From contig NC_092566.1 of assembly GCF_037975245.1 (NCBI RefSeq), positions 16,095,001-16,159,000 on the forward strand: a stretch of 64,000 bases of DNA. The letters are read 5' to 3'. Positions within the stretch are counted from its first letter, which is position 1. Every line of letters begins with the position of its first letter. The position numbers were made by a program, and so were the translations under genes. Positions 11,409 through 25,012 of this stretch are shown piece by piece. Below the pieces are notes generated by a model, which saw nothing but the letters and a program-made list of their open reading frames with translations, ran no database searches and was not told where the DNA came from. The DNA comes from Apostichopus japonicus. Taxonomy: Eukaryota > Echinodermata > Holothuroidea > Aspidochirotida > Stichopodidae.

Positions 11409-12649
11409 CTATGGAGAAAACAGAAGAAGAAAATATGTTAAGCTGTGAGAGAGCATAACTTCACGTCTCGGCTGGGAATTGCCAAAAACTTGTGGAATGT
11501 GCAGCGTGATGGAGGACTCCGCAATAAAAAGTTGTACCCGGGTTTACAACATGACCAGACAGTGAGAGAGTAAGGCACACTTCAGTTTTAACAGGTGACA
11601 TAAAGAGTACCTCAGTGAAGGTACTGTACATTATAGCTACAACCAATGTAAACCCAGCTGACAACATGCACAATGTTTGATCACTTCAACTTTGAAATTT
11701 CGGAACCCCCCCCCAACCCCAATTTTTTTTCTTTTTACTTTGTATAACAACACGTCTGATATTATTACCAGAGAACTTCTTCTATGAACACCCAATAAAT
11801 TTGTATATAATTATAAATAAAGGCACTACAACGGAAAATTGCGAACACTTTGCTATTAAATTAAAATCTCTGAGCTCAGTCATATCAATGTTGACTTAGA
11901 ATCACAGAGCCAGACTCCGTGTAAAGTCAACAAGTTATTCAATGACCTCAAGTAGAGAAAATTTCAGCACAAATATTAAATCTTATTTTATTTAGTTTTT
12001 TTTAAAGCAATCAATTTTGTTCAGAACAGAATAAAATCTTGACTTTTATAGGGCCATCAGCCCTTACAAAGGCAGAGATTCAAGTATTCATTTTCCCCCA
12101 CCTGCCAAAAGGATTATGACATTCATGTGTAGCGCCCTCTACAAGCCCAACTGTTTCATTTGGCTGTACAAGCAACTGACAACTTTTTCCTCAGTTGACT
12201 TTTAACACATTGCAAACTCTATTGAAGCATTTACCAGTGTTTCTTCCACAATATACTTTGTTCCGTGACACAGTTTATTAATCCGTAAAGCATGACATAT
12301 TTTGAAAGAAAGTTTGACAGCATCACCATAGGGATTTAATATTAATGACATTTCCCTCACATAATCCCATCACCACGGCAATGGTATCGCGACTGATGAG
12401 AAAAACCAATGGATACTTCGGGAAAAGGTTTATTTTCTCATGAACATGGCATCCGTAGATTACTTTTTCTTCTCTTTTTCTCTCTATATTTCTCTTTTTT
12501 GTCTTTTAACTCAAACTTCTTCAAACAAGGCTGGTTTGATCATTTCCTTCAAAGCACGGAAAAGCACTTGGCCATGTTTATAGTGACAGAAGTTAATTAA
12601 AGGAGCAATCGCTTGTATTAATTCAAATCTGTTTTTGAAAGGGTGTGGT

Positions 12650-12664
12650 ATGGGGGGGGGGGGG
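12650..12664 (+). repeat. Poly-G tract
   Basis: An uninterrupted G run, one of many G or C homopolymers of 9-14 bases in the window. Confidence 0.9.
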
Positions 12665-13557
12665 AGGTGGGCAAGGTGTTGCCATTATCATATTGGATTT
12701 TGATAATTTCATTACCATTATGGTGGCAGTTTACAACTTGATAAGATTTTGGCATTTTAGATTAGTTTACCAATGAAACCTCAAGGTTAATACCATCCAT
12801 ATTATTAGATAATAACTGACATTGCAAGTGAAAAATATATATATATATTAAACATATCTTTGCTGATATTTACAGTTCAGGAAAAGTTTGTCATCAAGGA
12901 AGCTGAAGGTTGTTTTCATATTTAATGATTCAGCAAAATCAAAAGAATCCACTTTTATTGACTTTCCTGGTTATCTTTCCTTATATATATTGTTGGTGCT
13001 CTTTTAATTATTTTAATTAATTTTTTTCTTTTTTTTTGGCACTTTCAGTAATTTGCAACATCCTTTCTGTTTCTCCAAGAATTATCTCAAATGCTTATTA
13101 ATCTTCATAAATCTTCTTCCAAGGTGAAAACCCATACTTTGAATTCAGTTGGAATAGAATTATATAATAGCCTATTAGCAAAAAAGTGGTCCCTTGAAAG
13201 ATTTAAGTTGTGAAGCTGTTGATCTGACGTAATTTGAGGTTCTTTGAAACATTCTAAGAAAATGTCTGAGGAATTTCCCTTTAACTCTCAGCATTATTGC
13301 TAATATTACTCGTACTGCCTCCCCAGCCCTTTATGTAATATGAACGAAGTGCGTCTGTGGTGATAATTCTTAAAATGTTACTTTCGTCCCAACTCCATAA
13401 ATAGGTTTCAAAGTTACTTTTCTCTTTGATCATTTGCACAAATGTCAAGCAATCTAGGTTAATATTATATATGCACAGCAGATAATCATGAAAAATTGGG
13501 ACAAAAGTTATAAACCACAAGAGCAATTCGGAATCCCCCTCCTGGTTCCTTTCCTAC

Positions 13558-13603
13558 CGATCCGCTCTGGAATACACCGTTTTGCATCGGGTTTCCGTAA
13601 AGT
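13558..13603 (-). CDS. Possible short exon upstream of the Ig exons
   Basis: A 46-base minus-strand segment lies between a good acceptor (gttttaacttccag) and a usable donor (gtagga). Its only fully open frame, from phase 0, reads TLRKPDAKRCIPERI and leaves 1 base, so it would splice in phase to Ig exon 1. The peptide is basic with a single Cys. Two good splice sites and the matching exit phase are the only support. It is incompatible with direct use of the 16503-16443 candidate, which would splice straight to Ig exon 1. Confidence 0.2.
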
Positions 13604-14085
13604 CTGGAAGTTAAAACGGACGTTCAAAGCAGTCGTCGGTTGGCACAGTCAACGGAAGCTTTAAGGCCAAATATCATTTACAGGCATTTCCTGTGTATAT
13701 TAGGAGCACGTCATATACCGAAGCTGTGCTGTCCTGTGTGCACGCATGGAGAAACCATTAGAAGCGGTCGAGCCTGCACACAGAAATATATATGCTCATA
13801 TTTTTGCCTCCTGTAACAATTCTCAAAAGTATGAAAATCTGACTTCCCATACAGATACGTTTGGATGAGCTCCAACAGGAAATGACCAAATTGTTTTAGA
13901 TGGCCAGTTAATCCACCCAATTAAGTCAACTTATAATCCTACAAGTGTAATGGATGCTTATTACATTGGGCTGACTGAATGTAGAGTCACGTACAAGTTT
14001 ATTTACATTGAATTTAGTGTTGCATGAAATGAGGTAATCCTGATGGCCTGGTAGGGCATCCAAGATATAAACCCCCAAAGTGGGA

Positions 14086-14140
14086 GAGGGGGAGGGGGGT
14101 TATATGGTGGGTGGGTGGGTGGGTGGGGAGGGGAGAGGGA
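14086..14140 (+). repeat. G-rich (GGTG)n tract, quadruplex type
   Basis: GGTGGGTGGGTGGGTGGGTGG followed by GGAGGGGAG gives at least five GGG runs with single-base loops, the pattern known for stable G-quadruplexes. Confidence 0.85.
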
Positions 14141-16442
14141 TTGGTATTTTATGATCTTTCATAATAAGTGCATTTACAGCCACAAATCTGCAATTGAGTA
14201 TGTGTATGTACATTTACAATATAAAAAAAATAAAAAAATGTGCCGTCCAATTTTCCATTTCAGATTCTCTGATATAAGAATTATTCCACATGATATGCAG
14301 GATTATCTCCTATGATGTCAGAGAATATGTTCCCATTTGATAAATCATTGACTGAAAACTGCAATACATAAAAAATATTTACATGATACTGACCACAACT
14401 TTGCACAGCTATGTTACATCGTTGAAAACAACCAACTACCAGAATCATTTTCTTTCAATCTGGATGCACTGCTGGAAAATTGACCAATTCAAAAGTGTCA
14501 CACATTATTTCTAAGATGGGGAAATTGGACAACATCATGTGTAGGAATATATGAAGAGTTGAAGACATTAATACTTCAAAGACTATGCGAACTCGTGTGG
14601 GACGTGACATTCCTTGCAGCTATACAAAAATAATACACCATGCAATATTAACACCTCCACAACAAACCGTGACTTTTATTCCCGACAGCGTTTAGAGAGA
14701 GTTATCAACCAGATAATGCGATAAGCCAAGCATTTGTTTTCTTCGATAACGCTATCAGAATTAAGACATAGTTGCGTTTGGTATTCCACCAGGGTCACAG
14801 CTCAAACAACTGAAGCAAAAAAATCGCCAAACCTCATCCAATCAAATGAACGGTTGCACAAACTCAAACAGATACGGTCAGACTCTGCTCTGACCAAGAT
14901 TTTTTGTTTTTTTCAATATTTGAAATTGAGAAAATTTAAGTGTTCTCTCAGCAAGTTTCTCTAACAACAGAATTTTACTTCCACAAATTCTCCAACAGTT
15001 TTAAGTCATTTCATGATAAATAACATTTTTATAGCCAAAAAAAGTTTTTAAGGCAAGCTTGAACTTTTCCATTTAACTCTGTACAGTCATATAAAACACG
15101 CATGTACACAGGATCGTGATTGCGAGGAACGTGTGATTGGTTTCTTCTGCCTTTTATGAATGGAGGGGAAAAGTTATTGATACAAATAATTACATATTTT
15201 TCAACTTTCACACGTGGCTTCATACAAGCAATATTACATTTTACCCTCCTCACAGTGATAAATCCCTTCATATAAAAGTAGCAGGCACTGTGGAGCTTTC
15301 TAAGCTATTAAGTGCCTTGAGATGCTGAACTGTCAAATTTTTACGTTCATGAACACACCGTGATTCAACATATCTCTACGCATTTAAATCATCATAGACC
15401 TGTTTATCCCTCTGTCTTACTGCACGCTATAAACTTTCACCTTCATGTTTAAAAACACAAATTACGGCTTTTACATGAGATCACATTTTAACCATCTCCA
15501 TGTTTCATGTACAGCTGAGACTTTTACTTTTGACAAATATGTGAGTATATACATACATTTCACTCACTGTTCATGTCCCACAAAGGAATGTGTTTATTGC
15601 ACTCACTAGAATTCCAAAAGCTCACCCATTTCGCCCGGTAGTTGTACCCTCTCTTTCCCCCCCCCCCCTACACCCCAATTTGGCAAAGAAAATATCCTTG
15701 ACTACAATATTGTGTCAAACCAAGTAACATCTGTCAGATTTAACTTTTCTTTTCTTCAATCAATCAAAGGTGGTTGTATAAATATTTCTTGTACCTTTTG
15801 GCGGGGACGACAAAAAAAAATAAAAAAACTGGCTGCAGTTTAATCAATTTGATGCAATTATTATATATATCCATATAAATGTATTTTGAGGGATCTTAAA
15901 TCAAAAACAAATATATATATGTCTACTTGGCAAAGTCACCAAACTTGAAATCTAAGTATACACAGTAGACAAATATCTAGTTGGCCAGATTTCTTTTAAT
16001 AATCAACCCAATTTTCTTCTCACTTTTATTCACAAATTTATAATCCACACAGTCCAAAAAACTTTCTACAAGTTCTAACTTCCAAAGTGACCATTTAGTG
16101 TCTAAATATATTTCCGGCGAATTCTCGTACAGTGATATATTCAAATGATTTGAAAGCTTACTGGCTGAGGGAGACCAATCTACAGCAGAATCACAGAAAC
16201 TTTAACAACTTTTCTTGATAATGAAGTAGGGTGGGTGGTGAATTGATGCACATCTGCGAGTCTCCCATGATAGGGCCAAAAATCACAATCTGTTTATTTT
16301 CATTTAATCTTAAAACAACCACTGTTCAAATTGTTGCGCAGAAGGTACATTAAAGCGATGTAGTGTGATATAAAGTAATATGATTAACAATGTATAACAC
16401 ATATTATATTGCACATCTGAGGGGAGAACAAAATTTGCTTAC

Positions 16443-16503
16443 GGAATTGCTGGTGTGGGGAGGATGAGCCGAATAGGAACATTAGAGAAAATTTGAAGGG
16501 CAT
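16443..16503 (-). CDS. Possible signal-peptide first exon of the Ig gene
   Basis: The minus-strand ATG at 16503 opens 20 codons plus 1 base, ending at a gtaagc donor (exit phase 1, matching Ig exon 1). The peptide MPFKFSLMFLFGSSSPHQQF has a short basic n-region, a hydrophobic core and a small-residue region, as a secretory leader would. An upstream in-frame ATG at 16590 exists. ATG context is poor (C at -3) and the hydrophobic run is short. If real, it would provide the leader the Ig/transmembrane protein needs. Confidence 0.25.
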
Positions 16504-19500
16504 GAGGGAATGGGTTGGGTAGGGTGAGTAAGGGGGGGTGTTAGGGAGGGTCAGAATGTTGAGGGAAATCCCAAGGATACAAATGCACATGCAATTTAGG
16601 GAATTTACAAGACTATTCTAAAAGATATTCCTGTTTTGACATCATAACTGTGATGGGTGCAGTTTTTGTTGAAACAGTTCAAGGGTGAGATAAAGAGAAT
16701 TAATATCCATTCGTATTAACTAGTTGAAAGTTTGTTTTTATTTTTTTTCTTGGTGGGGGGGGGTGGGGTAGTGGTGTTGGGTGGGGTGGATTGGAAAATA
16801 CATTCTATGATCTTTAAGACACAAATTTCAAAGAGGGTATCATCTTCAAGATAACTTTCATAAAGTGACCAGTTTTCAAAATGTTATTTTTCCGTGAGTT
16901 ACAAGGAAAATAAAAGATACTGCTTTAAGTAAGCTACCAGATAGACCTAGGGGTCATGCTCGGTCCAACCATGGCATGCCAAGTATTTTTTCACAGAACT
17001 GTATTTCCCAGCTATGTTTACTCCTTGATTTATTTCTCCTTCCAAATAAAACAATACAGATTTCATTCTAACCTTCTAAATGGATCTTGAACCTCTCCAA
17101 GAGTTTGCAATTTTTTTTTTTTTTACATAATTTGTTTTTTTCCAATTGTCTTTGGATGGTGCTTAAAGATGGTAAGTTAACTGTTATTCGAGTCTATATT
17201 ACAGTAGGTGTGTACAAAGCTTATGTTGTACATATACACCTCAATTACAGGTTAAATTTGGTAAACTCCACACAGTGAATGAGCATGGAATGTAAATTAT
17301 GATAAGACCACCGTTTAAATTGCAGACCTCTTTCAAATTCCTTTCTTTAAATGAATCGAGATATTTCACAATCACCTTTTTCACCATTTCATACTGTCTT
17401 TTATACGATCTTAGTCATTAACATGAATGGCTAAACAAGTCCCTATTTGTAAAGAAAATGTTCAATTACATTTATAATGTCTATAAATATGATCAGGATA
17501 ACAGAAAAAATGGATAATAGCCCTATGTTGTCAGAGTATTAAATGTATACAGTTCCACCAAGAAATGACTATAAATACAGTTATAACTGTTACCTCACTC
17601 AGCTGGTCTTGCTTGAACATTACTGTACCTCACACGGTCGGACTTACCCAGTGGGACTCCTTACAGTGGGACTCACCAGTGGGACCCACCAAGACTCACC
17701 CAGTGGGACTCACCATGAACACCCCCACTACACATTCTCTCCTTTCCTTGTATCAATCTTTCTAGTTACCTTTTCAGTTCTCCTTTACACTCCCACACTA
17801 CATCAAGAATTTCACTCCCCCACAACCCCAACAAATCCTTAGTCATCAGAGATGCTCCAATCTTGAAATTAATTCACAGACTGTATAGATATGTATATTT
17901 ATATATATATCTAAAAACAAAGTGTTATGCTTGTGGATAAACGAAGCATTACCACTTTCGTCTTTTTGTCATGACATGATATTAGGTGAAAGTCCCATTG
18001 TCTTGAAATTTTCATACTACTTTAGATCAATTGTTTTCTTGTTGTTTTCATGTTCAATAATATTTTTCCCTCCAAACTAGTGGCGCTAAAGCAGTGTATA
18101 AAGAAACGATGATCGGATTAGAACTTGAAACTTTTTAAAAAAAATTCAAGGAACAGGCATGTAAAAGTATCCTGGTGGCGAACAATAGGTATTGAGGATT
18201 CCATCAAATTGATTAATTACTCAATTACTCGCTCACTATAACTTCATTTTGGTGTAGAAATTTTAGGAAGGTACCATTTTTCGACCAATCACAACTTCAC
18301 TTTTAAAGTAAACACGCTCGGAAACGAGAGCTGCTTTAAAACACTCGGTTCCTTGATAAGAGGAGTTATTGACGAAACCGCATTTTACCGGAGCACGCAG
18401 AGATGAGGAGAATACACGGGAAGAGATTGTCTAAAAATTCCACAATTCCTAAATTTAATACAAAGCACTTTCTCAAAGTGAAAGAAGAAAAAGAAAAAAT
18501 AAAGGACGCAAGAGTTGTTTGTCAATCTACCATCGGGGACATGATGTCACCAACTGAGCAGCACACGTTCCTGGCAACATCCTAGACACAAGGCCTGCTG
18601 GGTCTTAAATGAATCGGGCAACCTCTGGACCGAGGGGGGTCGATAAATACTAATTTTGGCATCTCGGAAGGCGGTCTATGAGAGGTCGTAACCGGTATGC
18701 CAGGATTGGATAGAGAATGAGTAGTCTATATACAAAATAATACACTCACTGTGGATAAACAAATCCCCAAAAAACAAAAATCACTATGGGATACCATACA
18801 GTAGTTTGTATAAAGAGACTGTGATGTCAGAGGGGAGAAATAATGGGAATTTTAAAATTGGATTTCATACATATTCATGAAGGCAACTTCATGCATCCCA
18901 TTGGCATCCCATTGATCATATCACATGATAAATTATAACTTATAAATTCCATATTCTACCCAATTTATTTAAATTTAAAATGCTAAATTTCATGCCTCAA
19001 TAGGCACACTTTTAATAATAGCCCCTATATGTATCTATAACCCAAGTGGCACTACTTAACTTTATTAACCAAGATTCTGATATTACAATGTAGGTTACAT
19101 GCCTTATATAATGGTGTAAATATCCGGTTCAATGTTGATGACATACTTGTGTTGAAAAGTAACAATCTTTGTATCCAAGTTTGAGTAGAGACAATTATGG
19201 AAACTAATGAACCTGAGATTTATTTTTATTTTAAACATTATTTCAGCTTAATAACAATTGCTCGATAGCTAGTGTATGTTGTTTGAAGAGTCAAACAGTC
19301 AATGCAATTACTTTAAGAAATTAATTTGTACACCACATCCAGGATCCCCAGAAATTCTTTTTCCAAAGATGACAGGGGTAGCCTACTGTATTACAGTAAA
19401 TGCTCCCAGGAAGAGAACACAAACAAACAAACAACAAACAAACACTCAATCAGAGCTTTCTCAACTTTGGGACCTTTCAACTGTTATAATGGTTGCTATG

Positions 19501-20127
19501 GCGACCACATCTTAATAACAAAACCATACCTTGAGAATTTGATTGGCTACAATCAGTAGCTTCTCTCAACCGTGAAAAGTGACTTTTTTTCGAAGTCTAG
19601 GCAAGATAAAGTTAACAGACTTAACGGGGAACATTGGAAGAAGGGAAGGTCTTTTTTTTCTTTGCCCGCTTTTACATTTTTAGAGACATAAATAATTCAT
19701 CTCTGACATTTACTTGTCTCAACAGTTTTATTGAAATTGTTTAAACTGCTCTGACATGAACTCCAAGGCAGGAGAAGTATAATTGCCTTTTTATGGCTTT
19801 ATCATTATCTGCCTGAATAACTCAGGAAAGGATTGATGTGAGGCACAGGCATGGACCAGGACAACCAGTTCTAAAAGCTGACGTTTTATAAAAGCCGAGT
19901 CAGATTCATCTTCGTATTGCACTTTCATGTTGACTTAGGACGCCAAAAAATGGAACGTACGGTCTTAACTTCTGCATATTGAGTCAAAGTTTTATAGACT
20001 AAAACCTGAAATTATGTTCCAATAAATCTCAAACAATTGATAGAAACTGCTGTTGACGGAAGCTTGGGATGTCCAGCGATCATCTCTGATACTTGGTAAA
20101 GTTTCAAAATTTAACTCTCATACTTAA
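16504..20127. other. Unique non-coding stretch with a CpG-bearing block
   Basis: A small direct repeat at 17648-17714 is listed separately. A CpG-bearing block at 18060-18720 includes a CCAAT box in cgaccaatcac (about 18280) and a 60-aa plus-strand frame at 18403-18585 (MRRIHGKRLSKN..., very basic then neutral). That frame could be a small ORF or promoter sequence, but nothing decides between them. The rest is AT-rich with no coding sign. Confidence 0.4.
17648..17714 (+). repeat. Short tandem repeat around CAGTGGGACTCACC
   Basis: Four imperfect copies of CAGTGGGACTCACC occur within 67 bases. They inflate the overlapping plus-strand open frames (GLTSGTHQDSPSGTHH). Confidence 0.8.
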
Positions 20128-20300
20128 ATTCATTCATTCATTCATTCTTGCAATCATTCATTCATTCATACATTCATTAATCCTTTCATTCATTCATTCA
20201 TTTGTTCATTCATTCATTCATTCTTACAATCATCCAGTTTTATAATCATTCTTTCTCATATTCATTCATTAATTCCTACATTCATCCGTTCATTCATTAT
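20128..20300 (+). repeat. (CATT)n tetranucleotide microsatellite
   Basis: Long imperfect runs of CATT/ATTC with a few substitutions and short interruptions. Its reverse-complement family appears 2 kb downstream as (GAAT)n. Confidence 0.95.
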
Positions 20301-22195
20301 TACATTAATTTATGTATTTTTGTAAACAATTATCAAAGCTTTTCCACTAATGATGACAATACTGCCGACAATTTGCTAAGAAAGTTGCTTTGATTTTTCT
20401 AATCATTCGCCACTTCCACTATGTTGAACTATCTAGGTTCCCTCTTTCATCCTTCATGAAATCCTCTTACACAACAAACCTCCATGTTTGAAAACCCTTG
20501 AAAAGCAAAATCATAATTTGTCTACAACATATTTAATATTCACATAAACTTAAAAATACCACAAGCTCTTTACCCCTCTCCAGGTTTCCCCAAGCTTGAA
20601 GTTACGGTATAGGACTCTCTCTCTCTTTTCTGACATAAATAATCAATTCCAAGGGTCCATGCACTTTCCTTCTAACAGCCAATGATAACTAAACTTGACA
20701 GGAATATCTTGGCACTGTAGAGAAAGCATGGGCTTTGTTCTACAGGACACACCCCCCGTAGCTCGACAAATAAACAAGGCACTGTGGGGAGTGAATGGAA
20801 CCACAAAACAATGTTATTACCCTCATACAATGTCACTTTTATTCCCTACTTCCTCATTCCAAATTGCTTCAAAATTCGGAAAAATGATTGGAAATGAAAA
20901 CCAAGACGACCAGCCCCACTCTATTATAAGTTTGAAAGAAGAATTTCGACATGAATTTCGACAAGCGAGACGATGGAACTGAGTCCCGTTTAAAAATAAA
21001 CAAAATTTGCTCGACCCTTTTGGAATGTTTGGTAACTTTGTTTATTCTTTTTGGTTCTGTTTTCTTCTGAATTTTTTTTCTTGTTATTGTTTCATCTTCA
21101 TTTCTTAATCTTCATTCATGGGAAGTTTCCGAGAAGAATAAATTTGCAGATTCTGTTTAACAACTATGGAATCTCTCTCATAGATAACATACTGGAATTC
21201 CTTTAAAAAACACACAAAAAAGAGGGATAGTTCTTTTAAGATTTAGAGATTAATACCTAAAGGCATCTTTTATATTAATATTAACAACAGATATACTCTT
21301 TAAAGATCCCACTCCCTGAACCTGTCCATACACCTGGAATTGGAAACATAAATAAATGGAGGTATTTTGTAAATGACTTCCTTTCGAAAAATGAGACTAA
21401 AATTAGAAGGCAGGATTTCCTTTCCTGAGAAGTCTAGTTTTGGAGATCAGACGGCTGAGAGAACTTTCCTGCTCAGGGATATTCAAAATACAAGTTGACA
21501 TGCATATATATATATCTTTAATAATAATAATAACTAATGAAAACATGTGGTATTTCAGTCTGCCATTTCCTCTTGCTACCCCCTCCCCCTACCATATCCA
21601 GGCACTTAACCCCCCACCCCTCCACTCCCCCTGCCCATTTATCACCCTTTATGATCGTCACTGTTTAAACAAACATACTAGTTAACAGTATTCAAGTCTG
21701 CTTTGCAGGTCAAATTTTTAATAATATCCAAGCAAAAAAAATTTACCTGAGAAAAGCAGGGCCATGTGTGAGAGGTTCTTTAATATATCTCCTCAAAGAG
21801 TACCAAAAACACAAGGAAATTGAAATATTTTTTACTTTTTTTTGGGGGTTGGAAATTCAAAAGCATTTGCACCTCCACTGGAGCTCCTTTGGGTCATGCT
21901 GGGGTTCAGAGAAAGGTCCTCAAAAGCAGTTAAAAATGTCAATTGGACCAGGCTCCAGCTATTCAATTAAAATGACATTACCTGTCTACTGTGGTCAAAT
22001 GCTGGATAACCTCTATTAAATGCTAAGTGTCCCCCAATGACAACTTGTTTGATAAATCGTGGAAAGGTTTTCTTTTCTTTTTTTTTCTTTTTCTTTGTTT
22101 CTACTTTCTGTCAGAGTTAAGGGGAATATGTCACCTTTTTCTGCCTTAATCATGACCTCCAATATAAAAGTGGGCTTGTGGAAGTCCTAGCTATT
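20301..22195. other. Unique AT-rich sequence, no gene recognised
   Basis: A 95-aa plus-strand frame at 20695-20982 has a mixed composition (RESMGFVLQDTPPVARQINK in part) but neither a family match nor convincing splice sites. Nothing else is seen. Confidence 0.4.
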
Positions 22196-22282
22196 GGATT
22201 GATTGATTGAATGAATGAATGAACAAATGAACAAGCTTATGATTGAATGAATGAATGAACGAATGAATGAACGAATGAATGA
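22196..22282 (+). repeat. (GAAT)n tetranucleotide microsatellite
   Basis: GATTGATTGATT then GAATGAATGAAT runs with AACG/AACA variants. It is complementary in sequence to the (CATT)n array at 20128-20300. Confidence 0.95.
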
Positions 22283-23009
22283 CACAACTGACTATGAAAA
22301 AGCCTGAAATTTTGGCAAATTTCTAATTGAAATTGATAACATATCCCCAAGTGCTTAAGGATTCAACAAAATGTGTTCTTCATGCTTTTGAAATGGAACA
22401 AAAGTTGAGAATGAAAATAATTTACAGTTTAAGACTCAGTATTGGTCCGATCTTTTGTAAGAAAAGGCCCCCCCCCTCACAGTATTATCAACACACACAA
22501 AAATGATCAAAGAGGAGACCTGAAGTTGTTTCAACTCAGCTTATTGGCTTTATGAGATGTACATATAGCTATCATTTCCACCTACAGTAGCTGGACTCAC
22601 TGGACTCATTATAAAACTCTGACTGGTGGCCCCGACTACGAAGCAGCGATACAATTTCCGTGTTCAGAAAACATATCAAATATTTCTTTTCAATTGTGAA
22701 ATGTGTAATGTGTAATAGTCGATGACTATTAACTTTAGCTACAACCACTTCATAATACCCCCTTTAGCAACTTATAAATCCCATCCAATATTCTTAAATA
22801 TGTAAATTAAGAAACAGTCAACAACTAATCTTCCTTAACAAAAAGCGACAAGATCATTAACCCACACACCTGTGGACCTGACTGCCATGATGACGAATGT
22901 GTGGTACTGTATGTATCACTATCAAAAAAATATCAGACAACAAAAGAATAATATACAGATCACCTCATTCATACCCCTTATATATGTCTTCCTTTCCTGT
23001 TTGTTTCAG

Positions 23010-23133
23010 TACACCCACCCGCTCTCTCCTCATTATCTGAAATTTCACCCACGTTCGGACTGATCGCATTGCACGAAGCAACTGTGATGGCGTCCCACCC
23101 CTTAGTAATTGCAACAGTATCCGTACCAAGAAT
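23010..23133 (+). CDS. Possible exon, splice-flanked open segment
   Basis: The segment is preceded by a textbook acceptor (tcctttcctgtttgtttcag) and followed by a good donor (AAT|gtaagg). Only one frame stays open: 2 leading bases, 40 codons, 2 trailing bases. It reads HPPALSSLSEISPTFGLIAL and ends VIATVSVPR. If unspliced it would stop at TAA two codons later, so it could also be a terminal exon. No family is recognised. The local CpG content and the acceptor are the support; no partner exon in matching phase has been established. Confidence 0.3.
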
Positions 23134-24908
23134 GTAAGGAATTTCGAGATTTGTTACACAATATTGGTTCGGTTTTTTGTTTTGTTTTTTCTCAAAAACC
23201 ATATATTCTTTCGTAAGTCAATATAAAAAAATGTTTTTTACTATACAGTAGATATATGTATGGTAACCATGTAACATGACACATTTTATCTAGTGATCAC
23301 AAACCCATGTGAAGTATGACTTTGACTACTTCCATTTAAAAAACGCAAGCCTGGAATCTCTTTGTGGTTCCTGGCCACAAAACAATACACTTAACACATG
23401 CAGCTTTGAATTACGGTACAGGTCTTCATTGATAAGCTAGCGAAACCACCAGTTAAATTTTTCCCCAGAATTTTCAAATTGCGAATATCATCAGAGATTT
23501 CTACTACCCTCCACCAGAGCAGAGTTATTTTATAACTCCATCGCTCGTGTATGACACAAACCAGTATTTAATTCCTATGTACAGATAACTAGGAGGATTG
23601 TACAATATAATTCTTGCTAGGAGAACAATTGCCTGTAAGCGCATTGGCACAAAAAGTCTTCCTGCAAGCCGCCGCGGGAGCTAATGCCTGAACTGACAAA
23701 TGCTATTGCCATCAAGCCCTCAAGCAATTGTCAGTAATCAACGAAAGCTACATGGTTTGTACATTTTTAAACCACAAAACACTGGCAAATTTCTAGGCTT
23801 ATACCCCCATCCCCCTAGACCTCCCTGGTCTCCAGTCCTCCTGTTACCTCCCCCCCAACTCTACCCACAACTTTCTTCTACACTCCCTCTTCAATACGCT
23901 TTCAAAAGCCTCATCACTTCTTACGAATAGATTCAACTGATTATAATGTACAATCACATCTCTAGGGTAATTTGCTGCATTTCACACATCACCCGGCCTT
24001 TGTAACAAAATTCAAATTGATAAATTATGCATATTGCAATGAACGTTGTGATTTTAAGGTAGTTAAACAGTCCCCCTCTTTAAACTAACATCCACTTTGA
24101 CTTATTAGTAACTCAGACATCCCTAATTGAAGATATCCTCCCTTACAGGATTTTTTAATTTGTTTTTACACAACTTTTTCATGGATGTTTTATCGTGGGG
24201 TAAATAAGATTATCTATGCAGTGATTAAACCTAGGAAAACATATATATCGTATCCTAATATTTACACAAACAATGTGACTTGTGTAGGTGTTAGAAATGA
24301 CAAAATACTGTTAGCTAATTAATATATATTCTCTTTCCGGGTAATTATAATTGGTGATATATCTCATTGTGTAATGAAGTAACTATGTATGATGTATTTA
24401 TGTATTTCAGAGATTAATGTTACAGTAAATACTGTTTGTTTGCATATAGACAACTTTTAAAAATAAATGAATTCCCCTTATCAACAAAAAGGGGGGAAAA
24501 AATGACTAAAATAATGGTTACGTATGTCTATAGTAAACAAACACAACGGTGTTTCAGAGTATCGCGTAACCAAAGCACAGAAAACAATTATAGACTTTGC
24601 CCGTTGAATTGACATTGCCAAAATTTATATTGCTCCATGCTTATAACACTACATGCCCACATACTTCCCACCTGTTCCCTCCGCTTAGCAGCACTATCCT
24701 CTTCCTGAAAATACCAATGTTTCATAAATGTAAACACATTGGTCAGATCATCCATACACATATCGCAATGAGGCAACTATTGTTCCAAGAAGACAATATT
24801 TTTGTAACATGATTTAATAATTTTAAGTGATACTGGGATTTATCATAAGAAACTATAGGATGTGATAATTGGCTATAAGTATGATTTAGGCAAGGTAGTT
24901 GACTTCTG

Positions 24909-25012
24909 ACTGCTCTCCTCCCCCTCCACCCTCCCCTTCCTCTTCTACCTTATCTCCTTCACCCTCTCCCACCCCTTCCCGTCCCCCTCTCCCACCCCTA
25001 ACCCCACCAGCA
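24909..25012 (+). repeat. Polypyrimidine tract, ~100 bp
   Basis: Almost pure C/T with CCCCTCTCCC and TTCCTCTTC blocks and very few purines. It is a low-complexity strand-asymmetric tract, possibly triplex-forming. Confidence 0.85.

Larger units (their letters stand above)
11409..16442. other. Upstream flank or intron of the Ig gene
   Basis: Mostly AT-rich unique sequence with homopolymer tracts: poly-G at 12650-12664, (GGTG)n at 14103-14140, and C-tract near 15658-15669. A CpG-bearing patch at 13530-13680 contains the short exon candidate. Nothing else with coding character was seen. Confidence 0.5.
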
